The position numbers and the translations under genes were made by a program. From assembly GCA_963556145.1 (NCBI GenBank), contig OY744471.1, forward strand, positions 4,085,590-4,149,589: DNA of 64,000 nucleotides. The letters run 5' to 3'. The notes beneath the pieces are model-generated. The model was not told the DNA's origin. It did not search any database and was given only the letters and a program-made list of their open reading frames with translations. Below, piece by piece: positions 1 to 10,802 of this stretch. Positions within the stretch are counted from its first letter, which is position 1, and every line of letters starts with the position of its first letter. This DNA is from Hygrocybe punicea. Lineage: Eukaryota; Basidiomycota; Agaricomycetes; Agaricales; Hygrophoraceae.

Positions 1-371
1 AATGCTGATAATGATCCTTGGTTTTGGTTGCCCGAATTTCTGGCATACACGGAGAAGACCACGAATTTGCATTAAAGGCAACCAAGCCCTGATATCTTTC
101 GCAGACTGCTGTTCCACCTCAGGAGTCACGGACAAGCTTGTTGTAAGCACCTGAAGGTGAGCCCATCGAGGTTGAGTGAAGTACTTCTCTATTGCATCCC
201 AGGCTGTTGCGGTGGGAACCCCAGGGAGATCGGGCAATTCGAAACCAGGCGGGGTGACGTGATCCGGGACAAGAGTGCGAGAACGCCGCGTAGCAGGCCT
301 ATGGAGCGCAGATTGGTGTTGTGTGCAACGACGATATAGTAATCGAACAAGCCTGTGGATTTGAAGAGCAA
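1..371 (-). pseudogene. Possible C-terminal piece of an F-box/LRR-like gene, cut by the left edge
   Basis: Read on the minus strand, two adjacent frames look coding. One gives a leucine-rich stretch with GLLRGVLALLSRI. The next gives WDAIEKYFTQPRWAHLQVL followed by RAWLPLMQIRGLLRVCQKF and then leaves the window. The style, with short hydrophobic repeats and a helix ending in a cysteine, resembles the C-terminal half of agaricomycete F-box proteins. The two frames are joined only by a frame change near position 230, which could be a sequencing indel, a small intron or decay. No start codon or F-box is visible. This is a weak call based on coding texture, not on a diagnostic motif. Confidence 0.3.
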
Positions 372-1174
372 GTCAGATCTAGTCAGTCACACTACCGGCA
401 ACGTGCTAACCATCCAGAGCAACGAAAGTACCTAGGTCGAGGTGTTCAAGGCCCGAACTCAGTGTCTTCAGCAGTATACTAACCCCTTGAGTAATGTGTG
501 GTTCAGAGCCGATCCATAAAAAAACAATGGTAAGCGTGTGGTAGAGGGGTACGAGGCACAACAATATCTTTGTCCCACTCCGACGAAAGATTCGTCAACT
601 TGAAGGAGGGGAACAATGCAATAAAAGAGTTCGGTTGTCCTGAACCAGTAGTACTCGATGGATAGGCATTGGACCTTGAGCCCGCCGGGTGAAAAACACG
701 ATACGAGCAATCGCCAATACTGTAACGACCAGTTTCCTTCGAAGCTGCAGTTCAAACAAATAAATTCCGGCGTACTAGTTTGCCCAAAGCTTCCTGGTAC
801 CCACAGGGCGAGGCATCCAAACCTGATAACTTGGACGTAGGTAATAAAACACAAACGGACCAGTCATGATGACCTCCAGACTCCAGAAATGAGTGGTTGG
901 AAAGATATTCGACAAGCCCGCCGTTGACCAGGACCACGACTTCCTGAAGCAGTTACTTAGTCTGATGTCCGGGCCTCAACGTGTTCTATGGGCGCTCTCC
1001 CTCCTTTGCATTCCCCACCGACAGTATCTGGGCGGCGATGAGTGCATGTTTTCATCTGAGAGGTACAGTCATCCGTATCCTGCTGGAAATACACTCGACT
1101 ATTGCTGACTTCCTCCGCTTCAGTCAGGGCCTTGGATCTCCCTAACTATCGATTCATTCACATTCCAAATTGCT
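372..1174. other. Intergenic, no supported gene
   Basis: Only short overlapping open frames on both strands, none with recognisable motifs. The stretch must hold the promoter of the NOD-like receptor that starts near 1,175, but I see no clear TATA or CAAT arrangement. Confidence 0.5.
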
Positions 1175-4100
1175 ATGCACATATCACAATTGACCAAGAC
1201 CACATCGTTACCACCGAGGCGGTTGTTGGACATAGTCCGGAATGGGGCAATGGTTTCGATGTGTGAGCTACCTTCACTTCAACGCAGGACAGTAATTAAC
1301 TGCTCTCCCAGTTCACTCAAAGAGTCATCCGAAATCACGATTAAACTGTTTCACGTTAAATCCGCCTCGAAAGAAGCCCTACTCGGCACTGCGGTGATTG
1401 CTGTCAAGGATTGGTTCCCGCGCGATAACGAAACTATCTGTACGTTGCCCCGCATTTCTCTGCGGAAAGGAGATAAAATAACATGGCACTTCATACCGCC
1501 GCAGCTCGTGAATACAAAATCCATAAAACTGGCATAAATGTCCAAAGAGCTGGCTTGGTCGTGGTCTCTTTGAGCCGCAAATCTGAAGATCAGTCCTCTG
1601 TAACTCAAGAAAGTGCTATTCTATCAACGGCTCCTAGCATACCGGTGGATGGAGTTTTGGCACAGCTTGACCGCGCAGAAGCAACCACCGCCCAGCTCAG
1701 AGGCTATCATGTAACAGTCGTGGATGACATCACAGCAGTAACGTCTTCGGACGTGTGTAGCACTGTTCTTGGATATGTAGAGAAAGTGGTGCAATTTGGA
1801 GACATTATTTCACAGGTAACTCTCTACAGCTCCTTTGGCTCTTTTCCAGACGTCACATCTATCTCTAGGTTCACCCGTATGCAAAGCTCGCATGGCAGGT
1901 GCTGACGTTGGCTCATAAGGCTCGTGTGGTCAGCCGTTCGTCATCCGATCAGGTACTGATGTGCTTGTCCCATCTTACAGGCCCTCGTGTGTCAGCAAAA
2001 CCGCGATGACAAGATAAGGACACTTTTGTCGACAGTGCAGGACATGCTTGAATTTGTCGAAGAAGTCGACGCCCTCACCAAAATCCGCAACCTGCAAGGC
2101 ACAGTCTCGTTGATGATGAAGGAGATTTATGAATGTGCGCTCTTTATACAGAAGTATGGAGGAATGGGCCTTGGAAGTACGTGGCGTTATGGTTACTTTA
2201 GGCAAGAGCAGCTTGTCTTACGTGGAGTACTCCAGAGCGAGTTGTACGCGATAACATTTCGGCTGCCACAGACTCTTCTATTGACCAATTCATTTTGACT
2301 TTCAATGAGTTGAAATCGAAATTTGACCGCGGAATTGCTATCCAGACACTGAATACTGTCCATCGCTTTGGTGCTATTCTCGATGACATACAGATTGCTG
2401 GTGAGATTGGATGTACCTGTACTGTTTCTTCACATAACAACTCATGTCCCCATCCGTCGTAGAAACGGAAAAGCTTTTGCAAATCCTACCTGGATGGGAT
2501 CTTGATGACGTCAAGTTCAACGAGTCGAGATCGTGTCTCGACGGGACGAGGCAACGCTTCCTCGACGACATTCGCACATGGGTGCATTCTCCCGATGAAA
2601 AACGTATCCTCTGGATTTCTGGAGGGGCTGGCACAGGGAAGTCGAGCGTCGCTAATAGTATTGCGGTATTCTTCGACGGACTCGAGCGCCTCGGAGCATC
2701 TTTTTGCTTCAATCGTGATACTGCAGGGCTCAACAGCCCTAAATATCTCTTCGGGAACTTGTGCTATCAGTTGGCTCATTTTAACTATCATGGCCAGTTG
2801 AGAAAACAAGTTCTTTCTGTGATTCAGACGATGGGCCATATTGCTGGATCGTCGTTGCGAACGCAAGCAAGGAAACTGATCGTGGATACAACCAATGCAG
2901 CCGAGTTACTAGGACCGGTTGTAGTTGTGATTGATGCGCTTGACGAGGCCGGGACGATGCAGACGCGGAAGCCACTGTTGGATGCGATTGCTACGGAGTT
3001 CCCTCACTTGCCACACGCCATCAAGGTCATTATTACTAGTCGGGATGAACCCGACATTCGTGCTTCGCTGAAATACTGTTCGAAGGAGATGTGCATCGAA
3101 GATACTGAGAAGACTGTGGAGGATATTGAATCTTATATCCAGGTTCGTTTGGTAGCGATACGACAATGCTCGCATCTTCGTCAAAATTGGCCTGGCTCGA
3201 AGAATTTGCAAGCGCTTTACGACCGTGCTGGAAGTCTTTTCATTTGGGCGTCGGTCGCTTGCAATTTTGTCGAAGATGGGCGTGACTCTGCACGACGGCT
3301 TACTGAGCTGTTGAATGCAACAAGTGGCAATGAAGGAACGGCGAAGTCACCTTTGTCGAAGTTGGACGTATTGTACCACAGCATTCTAGAAAATGCGTTT
3401 CCAAGTCGCGACGGCCCTCCCGCAGATTTCCATTATGTTGTCGGCTCTATTATCGCTCTGGAAGTGCCTCTGACACCGATCGAGTTGGACAGTCTGCTTG
3501 GCTTTGGGAACGAACTGGAAGAAGATTGTTTGAACCTTCCAAATGGCCACACCATTCACCTGTCGTCGTCGGCTGTGATCGTTGACTCTTTGCGGCCCAT
3601 CTTGAGGAGGGACTCTACAGTTCATGCAGGGAACGATGGTTCTGTGCGACTTCTTCACCCTTCGCTCTACGATTTTTTGACCAGTCGTGCGGAAGATGAC
3701 TTCCGAATCAATCTCATGGAGCAGAACAGACAACTAGCCATTCGTTGTCTGAATGTGATGAACAACGAGCTCGAATTCGACATCTGCAAAATAGGCGATC
3801 CATCTTTGCTAAACACAGAAATCGAAGATCTTTCAATGAGGATTGGCCAATATGTATCAGGAGGACTCCGCTACGCCTGCTCTTCTTTTGTCTATCATAT
3901 CACAAAGGTGTCGGATCTAAATGCAATGCTAATGGATGCATTGAAGGTGTTTGTATGCGAGCATCTCCTACACTGGATCGAGACGATGAGTTTACTGGAG
4001 GAAGTTAGCAAAGCCGAGGAGTGTTTACATGTTCTCGCCAGCTGGATGAAGGTCAGGTTATGAATTGTTGGCTATGTGGAAATGGCTGAGACGTCATCCC

Positions 4101-6370
4101 AGGATCATCCAGATATTGGTGAACACACTCATGCGCTTGTCTGTGATGCAATTGCATTTCTAAGAAACTGCGGTCAGGCCGTACGGCTATCCGCCCTGCA
4201 CACCTATTACTCCGCTCTGCCATTGACACCAAAGACAGTCAACCTGTTCAAATATTACGCCCATAAAGTGCCAGAGATACCTCTCATCACATCGTCACAT
4301 CCAACATGGCCAGCCATGTCTGTGCGAGTCCTAGAGGGTCATACCGACTGGGTCAGCCATGTCGTGTTTTCCCCAGATGGAAAGATCCTTGCGTCGGGGT
4401 CGCATGACAAGACATTGCAGCTTTGGGATGTCGAGAGTGGCCAACCCATCGGAGAAACGCTCAGGGGTCACACCGAGCCAGTCAGCCATGTCGTGTTTTC
4501 CCCAGATGGAAAGAAGCTTGTGTCGGGGTCGCATGACAACACATTGCGGCTTTGGGATGTCGAGAGTGGCCAACCCATCGGAGAAGCGCTTGAGGGTCAC
4601 ACCGAGCCAGTCAGCCATGTCGTGTTTTCCCCAGATGGAAAGAAGCTTGCGTCGGGGTCATATGATAAGACATTGCGGCTTTGGGATGTCGAGAGTGGCC
4701 AACCCATCGGAGAAGCGCTTGAGGGTCACACCAACTTCATCAGCCATGTTGTGTTTTCCCCAGACGGGAAGAAGCTTGCGTCGGGGTCGCACGACAAGAC
4801 ATTGCGGCTTTGGGATGTCGAGAGTGGCCAACTCATCGGAGAAGCGCTCCAGGGCCACACCGAGCCAGTCAGCCATGTCGTGTTTTCCCCAAATGGTAAG
4901 AAGCTTGCGTCGGCGTCATATGACAAGACATTGCGGCTTTGGGCTGTCGAGAGTGGACAACCCATCGGAGAAGAGCTCGAGGGTCACACCAGGCCCGTCA
5001 CGCATGTCGTGTTTTCCCCAGACGGAAAGAAGCTTGCGTCGGGGTCGGATGACCATACATTGCGGCTTTGGGATGTCGAGAGTGGCCAACCCATCGGAGA
5101 AGCGCTTGAGGGTCACACCAATTTTGTCAATCGTGTTGTGTTTTCCCCAGATGGGAAGAAGCTTGCGTCGGGGTCGGATGACAAGACATTGCGGCTTTGG
5201 GATGTCGAGAGTGGCCAACCCATCGGACAAGCGCTCGAGGGTCACATCATGGAGATCAACCATGTCGTGTTTTCCCCAGACGGAAAGAAGCTTGCGTCGG
5301 GGTCGGATGACCATACATTACGGCTTTGGGATGTCGAGAGTGGCCAACCCATGGGAGAAGCGCTTGAGGGTCACACCGACTACGTCGTCCATGTCGTGTT
5401 TTCCCCTGACGGAAAGAAGCTTGCGTCGGGGTCGTCTGACAATACATTGCGGCTTTGGGATGTTGAGAGTGGCCAACCTATTGGAGAAACGCTCGGGGGT
5501 CACACCGGGTGGGTCAAGCATTTTGCGTTTTCCCCAGATGGAAAGAAGCTTGCGTCGGGGTCGGATGACATGACATTGCGGCTTTGGGCTGTCGAGAGTG
5601 GACAACTCATCGGAGAAGCGCTTGAGGGTCACACCAGGTCGGTCAGCCATGTCGTGTTTTCCCCAGATGGTAAGAAGCTTGCGTCGGGGTCGTGGGACAA
5701 GACATTGCGGCTTTGGGATGTCGAGAGTGGCCAACCCATCGGAGAAGCGTTTGAGGGTTACACCGAGCCAGTCATCCATGTCGTGTTTTCCCCTGACGGA
5801 AAAAAGCTTGCGTTCGGGTTGTGTGACAACACATTGCGGATTTTGGATGTTGAGAGTAGGCAACACATCGGTGAAGCGCTCGAGGGTCACACCGAATGGG
5901 TCAGGCATGTTGTGTTTTCCCCAGACGGAAAGAAGCTTGCGTCGGGGTCGGATGACAATACATTGCGGCTTTGGGATGTCGACAGTGGCCAACCAATCGG
6001 AAAAGCGCTCAGGGGTCACACCGAGCCAGTCACCCATGTCGTGTTTTCCCCAGACGGAAAGAAGCTTGCGTCGGGGTCGTCTGACAACACATTGCGGCTT
6101 TGGGATGTCGAAAGTGGCCAACCCATCGGCGAAGCAGCACCAGTTCCCCTCAACGGGGTCAGCCAAGCTATATTTCCACCATTTATGTTGGATGCCATAT
6201 CCCTTCTGTACTGGTGGTTCGATCAGCAAGGCTTCCTGCGACGTGGCCCAAAGCGATTATTATGGTTGCCTGTCTCATTTCGTGGTCATATTACTGTGCA
6301 ATCATCATCGGTTGCTATTGGAAGTCATTCTGGGGCTGTTACTTTCATCAAATGGCCTATCACTCTATAA
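1175..6370 (+). CDS. NACHT-WD40 NOD-like receptor (fungal NLR, HET-E/HNWD type)
   Basis: A STAND-class signalling ATPase of the kind used in fungal self/non-self recognition; ligand and output are unknown. Exons I can join: about 1,175-1,507 (C2-like N-terminal segment), a frame-shifted piece to 1,815, 1,869 to about 1,925, 1,981-2,176, 2,236-2,400, 2,463-4,051 and 4,103-6,370. Introns at 1,816, 2,177, 2,401 and 4,052 are 51-62 bp with matching frame; the junctions near 1,510 and 1,926 are uncertain. The linker exon reads VHPYAKLAWQVLTLAHK, typical of this family. The NACHT domain shows Walker A GGAGTGKSS, Walker B VVVVIDALDEAG and the KVIITSRDEPD strand, then a winged-helix-like segment with LLHPSLYDFLTSR. 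The intron at 4,052-4,102 removes a stop and joins NACHT to the helical SALHTYYSALPL segment and 14 WD40 repeats. A short non-repeat tail ends at 6,370. It appears intact except possibly near 1,510. Confidence 0.85.
4326..6131 (+). repeat. 14 tandem WD40 repeats of 129 bp (43 residues each)
   Basis: Fourteen consecutive units follow the pattern GHTxxVxHVVFSPDGKKLAS, then GSxDxT and LRLWDVESGQPIGE. Outside five positions (7, 8, 10, 26 and 28 of the unit, counting from ALEGHT) they are almost identical, also at DNA level. The variable residues read DW/S/H/K in unit 1, EP/S/H/N in unit 2 and so on to EP/T/S/N in unit 14. Unit 12 is the most worn, with GYT for GHT and RILDVESRQ for RLWDVESGQ. Fourteen units fit two seven-bladed propellers. 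Near identity with variation confined to the binding face is the known signature of concerted evolution in HNWD-type receptors. Confidence 0.95.
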
Positions 6371-7049
6371 ATGCCGATTCCGATGTAGGTTTTTCATAGA
6401 AATCCAAATATATTACCAGCTGGCAATGATGAGGTTCTTGATTAACATTTTTGTAGTAACAGCAGTCAACAACGGAGATGATGCACAGTAGACACATTTT
6501 GTTGGACTGCGGCACAGCAATCAATTCACACCTCCTCTGGTTTCATGGAGACGACCCAGTACTGCAAAGCGTGCACGGAAGAAGGAACAGACAAACTGAA
6601 ATGAAAACAAATCACGGGCGTGCAATGTCCACGAAGCATCGTCCTTTTATGCGTTTATCGCCGCCGACCTACCCCTTTGACCACTAGATCATTCTCCTGT
6701 ATTGCGTCGATGAGTAGAGTTCCGGCAGAATAACGTCTGAAGCCAATGAAACCTTGGAGCATGGGCAGTAGAAATTGTTAGGATCTTCAGCAAGAAATGC
6801 CGGGTAAGAGTAGAATATGGCTGAGCTTTGGTCATCTGTTCCTGGCACCGCAAGCCGTCTTGAGGAACACAAGGCAAGGGCACTTGCGATGAGGGTGACG
6901 AGGGTGACGAGTGGGTCCAAGTTCACATACAAAACCAAGCGAACCATGTGACTCGAGACGATATGAGACTGGAATGATGGAGTGCCGATTGTGTGTGGCA
7001 AGTAAGGTCGAATTTTTTGCAAGCGTGATTGTGAATTTGAAAGACATTC
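6371..7049. other. 3' flank of the NLR gene; no convincing gene
   Basis: Short minus-strand frames, including a hydrophobic one at 6,684-7,022, lack recognisable motifs. Part of this may be the far 3' end or trailer of the broken F-box gene described at 7,050-7,734. Confidence 0.4.
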
Positions 7050-7734
7050 AAATATACCACAATGTAAAATCGTGCATACCTCCTGTGCGATCGTTTAGAC
7101 CACCAATGGCAACTAGGTTGAGATCACTCAAGTCTTGAGCTCAGTGTTTCCCGGGCCAGCAGATCCGATGCACAGACGAGAACTTGACGGCGCACCAAGA
7201 GGGGGGCCTCGAGCCTCAGGAGGCTATCAAAAATGCTTGCGTGGTTGGAATCCAAAGTGATGGCGTGTAAATCCGGTGTAACGGTGTATCCATCGACTGG
7301 AGGCATGGGGGGGAAACATTAGCAGATTACACAGAACGAGAGTTCCGCCAAGCAGGAGAATGACGAATAACATTCAGGTAGTTGTTCCAAGGTATGGAAG
7401 ACAACTTGATATTACCAGGTGTTTTTGACCTTCTGGAAAACTCAATTTGACCACGGCCAATACAGAATCCTCGAGCAGATCCGACCTGCAAAGCGGAGCG
7501 ACACACTCAAGCAAGTGCAGCGTGAGCAGAGGTAGTATCTCACGCACGGCGCTACGTTGCCTTTACCGATGGATATATGACGGACGAATACGGTGGGATT
7601 GGTTATTAATAACGACACGCTGGGACACATGATGTTGAAGGACCATTCGGCTCTGAGTGTACTATTGATGGTCACTTCGTGGAAGACACGGTGTCAGGTT
7701 GTAGGCAGAAATACTTTGCAAGTCAGGCTACAGG
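7050..7734 (-). pseudogene. 3' part of an F-box gene split by the hAT element
   Basis: Directly left of the hAT target duplication, the minus strand reads LAACSLTCKVFLPTT, stop, HRVFHEVTINSTLRAEW. This is the second half of an F-box and the following segment (typically R.R.FHEV.I). The stop is a TGA where a CGA arginine codon is expected, a single transition. Further on, in changing frames, come NPTVFVRHISIGKG, VREILPLLTLHLLECVAPL and VTPDLHAITLDSNHASIFDSLLRL, which match the layout of agaricomycete F-box/LRR proteins. The 5' half with the first part of the F-box lies on the other side of the transposon at 17,624-17,760. The gene is dead: split by 9.9 kb, with a stop and several frame changes. 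Confidence 0.7.
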
Positions 7735-7742
7735 CAGCCAGG
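7735..7742. repeat. Left 8-bp target-site duplication of the hAT element
   Basis: CAGCCAGG lies immediately before the element end TAGCGTTGGCACGGTC and recurs exactly at 17,616-17,623 immediately after the other end. Eight base pairs is the rule for hAT transposons. Confidence 0.93.
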
Positions 7743-7917
7743 TAGCGTTGGCACGGTCCGGTCCGGTCCGGTCCGGTCCGGTTACGGTTAACAACGGTTA
7801 ACCCAAATATGGCTATTCAAACCGGACCGGACCGTTGGGACCGCGGTTAACCGTGGTTAACCGTCCCAAAAAGGCAGTTTGGGGCAACCTCAAGCCACGT
7901 CAACTGCAATTACAAGA

Positions 7918-8736
7918 TCTCACAGGGTGCACAGTAGCATACCATGTCACACAGTATCTTGAAAGTACTTGACAAGTATACTAAATATCATTACCGTAAC
8001 ATTCAACATGGTATTGTAACAGTATTCAGACATAAACTACAATACTTGTGCTCAAATTCATCTGAAGGTATGAAGACAAATGAGACTTATACCTTTTCAA
8101 TAACGTCAAGCCTTTTGTTTCACTACTTTTACTGTATCTACAGCAAAGTACCGTATAGTTCGGATAGAATACTTGCAGCCTAAGATGAATAAAAGTATTA
8201 AACTAGTAAGGAAGTTGTGCCACTTTCACTACTAGGATACCTTTTGAATCCTTTCAAGATACAGTGTGAAATAGTATAGTACTGTTGCCATATTGTAGAT
8301 TTAAGATACTGTGTCAATACTTTTAAGATACTGTTTCAGTACTTTTATTATAATAAAAGTACTGAAACAGTATCTTAAAAGTATTGACACTGTATCTTGA
8401 AAGGATTCAAAAGGTATCCTAGTAGTGAAAGTGGCACAACTTCCTTACTAGTTTAATACTTTTATTCATCTTAGGCTGCAAGTATTCTATCTGAACTATA
8501 CGGTACTTTGCTGTAGATACAGTAAAAGTAGTGAAACAAAAGGCTTGATGTTATTGAAAAGGTATAAGTCTCATTTGCCTTCATACCTTCAGATGAATTT
8601 GAGCACAAGTATTGTAGTTTATGTCTGAATACTGTTACAATACCATGTTGAATGTTACGGTAATGATATTTAGTATACTTGTCAAGTACTTTCAAGATAC
8701 TGTGTGACATGGTATGCTACTGTGCACCCTGTGAGA
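7918..8736. repeat. 819-bp palindromic foldback element nested in the hAT
   Basis: The sequence from 7,918 runs inward and is repeated as reverse complement from 8,736 back to the centre at 8,350/8,351 (ACTTTTATTA against TAATAAAAGT). The arms differ by a few substitutions and by about 47 extra bases in the left arm near 8,263-8,310. Outermost bases are TCTCACAGGGTGCACAGTAG on both sides. The arms are rich in degenerate AAGATACTGT and AAAGTACT words. No protein is encoded: the mirrored 79-codon frames in each arm are just the arms read twice. No target duplication is visible, so the mobility class is unknown. Confidence 0.88.
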
Positions 8737-8999
8737 ACGCTGCGACAATGACTCGACGATGATGACGGTAACCGCTGGCAAGGCCGGAGAAGTGGTGCGC
8801 CCATTCTCCGGCCCCGGTATGTCCCCCTGCTGTCTGTTCTTCATGTTAAACCAACTTACTAACCACTCCCCACTCTTGTCCAGAACACCAGCGGGTTCAG
8901 CGAGGGTAGAAGCCTTCAGTGCCCAGAACGACAGCAGTGTCATGCACCCGACCCAATTTGACGATTGAAGCACTGGGAATCCAGGATCGCGTCCGAGGG

Positions 9000-9860
9000 G
9001 GCGGCTACCACTGCATACCCGGGAAACCATCAACCGCCTCGAAAACACGAACACGGGATGGGAGACCCGCGCCAACACCCTAAACGAGGGGGTGAGATTC
9101 CCAGCACCCCGAACGATAATGACAACGCCCAGCGCACGCGTTAATGTACCCCAGTGCCGTGACATCGTGTCTGAGGGGGAGAGACAGCGGTTGCCCATCC
9201 CAGGCGCCAACAACGCGAACGCAGGATGGGAGACCCACGCGAACACCCTAAACGAGGGGGCAAGATTCCCAGCACCCCGAACGATGACGACAACGCCCAG
9301 TGCACGCGTTAATGTGCCCCAGTGCCGTGACATCGTGTCCAAGGGAGCAAGACATAATCATCCGAGGTTCGCGCAACACCACCATCCTCGAAGTAGAAAT
9401 GCTGACAGACTCGACAGTCGTGAATGCGAGCGATCTCTCCCTTACCACGGCGGTTGCCCGTCCCAGGCGCCAACAACGCGAACGCAGGATGGGAGACCCA
9501 TGCGAACACCCTAAATGAGGGGGCGAGATTCCCAGCACCCCGAACGATGATGACAACGCCCAGCGCATGTGTTAATGTTCCCCAGCGCCGTGACATCGTG
9601 TTCGAGGGGGAGAGACGGCGGTTGCCCGTCCCAAGTGCCAACGTGGGATGGGAGACCCACGCCGACACCCTAAACGAGGGGGCAAGATTCCCAGCACCCC
9701 GAACGACGACGACAATGCCCAGCGCACGCGTCAATGTGCCCCAGCGCCATGACATCGCGTCCGAGGGGGAGAGACGGCGGTTGCCCGTCCCAGGCGCCAA
9801 CAACCGCCTCTCGAACGCGGACGCAGGCCGACTGACCCACATACAACGCCAATGAGGGAG
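9000..9860. repeat. GC-rich minisatellite inside the hAT (unit about 160-170 bp)
   Basis: The phrase GATTCCCAGCACCCCGAACG recurs at about 9,096, 9,264, 9,527 and 9,686, each followed by CAACGCCCAGCGCA-like sequence, a CCCCAG-GCCGTGACATCG motif and GGTTGCCC. Spacing is 168, 263 and 159 bp; the middle interval contains an extra stretch of roughly 95 bp near 9,350-9,445. Long open frames on both strands here are a by-product of the periodic GC-rich composition. Confidence 0.85.
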
Positions 9861-10229
9861 TGATGACGCCGAGTGAGAGGCAGCGAGGCAGGAGTGCCCA
9901 ATGCAGAACCAACACCAAGCCCGGAAGGGCATTCGGGTGAACAATGATGCCCCGACGCCCTCGTCTATGATCGCAGGGCAATCAAGCCTGAAAGAGATGG
10001 GCCATTCCCTGATGACACGACAAGCCCAGGGCGATGACCACAGCCGTGGGATGAGGGCACACATGAACACGACGGAGGAGAACGTCGACAGAAGCAGGAG
10101 AACAATGCGTCGGACAAGGGAAGAAAACACTACCGCCCTGATAACTAGTGCGTTTATTCTTTTCATTCATATATTATTGTTACACTACTGATTACTACCA
10201 ATCCCCAGCCTCTACTCCACTCTCACCTT

Positions 10230-10700
10230 CATGTGCGGCAGCAACACGGCAGCAGCGGTAGCACCAGCACCAGCAGCCATAGCACGACGAAGAAGGTAAC
10301 AACAACGGTGAGGACGGGGATGAGGACGGGGACCGCAACGATCGCAGGGACCAGAATGATTGCGGGGACAGCGATGAGGGACAGACGAGGACGACGACAT
10401 AACAGGGCCGGGAAGGGGACAACGGGGACAGGGATGGGCACAACGAGAATGGGGATGGGCACAACGAGGACGGGGACGGGGACAACGAGGACGGGATCTC
10501 GACTCCTTGCCCTGTAATGCAAATGTGACCGGGACAGTGACAACGAGGACAACGAGACAATGAGGACGGGGACAAGGACATGAGCCGACGGGGAAGATGG
10601 GGACTAGGATCGCCTAGGACAATGAAGACGGGATGACGAAAACGACCACGGGGACGACGACGGAGACGAGGACGGGGATGGAGGACGAGGGCGGAAAGGC
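10230..10700. repeat. Low-complexity G/A-rich array inside the hAT
   Basis: Dense variants of GACGAGGACGGGGA and GGGATGGGCACAACG fill the stretch. Several frames stay open through it on either strand with arginine/glycine/threonine or serine/proline runs, which reflects composition rather than coding. It abuts the fatty acid synthase fragment that follows. Confidence 0.75.
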
Positions 10701-10802
10701 GAATGAACGCGCTCCCTGCCTCCCCTCCTCCCTGCCTCCTGCTCCTGCTCCTGTTCCCCTCCCTCCCCATTCTCCCCTCCTCCTCGGCTTGCTTGCGCGT
10801 TG

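Noticed and set aside
4331..6229. Long open frames on both strands across the WD40 array (for example 404 codons in another plus frame and 303 codons on the minus strand)
   Set aside because: They arise because a 129-bp unit without stops in those frames is repeated 14 times. The real frame is the one giving WD40 repeats.
7944..8710. Two identical 79-codon frames on opposite strands
   Set aside because: They are the mirrored arms of the palindrome and have no coding features.
9000..9860. Possible CRISPR-like array
   Set aside because: Units of about 160 bp with degenerate copies and no short constant repeats or unique spacers; the organism is eukaryotic.
9092..10166. Several frames of 100-285 codons on both strands inside the hAT
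   Set aside because: Periodic GC-rich minisatellite sequence keeps many frames open; the peptides are repeats with no motif.
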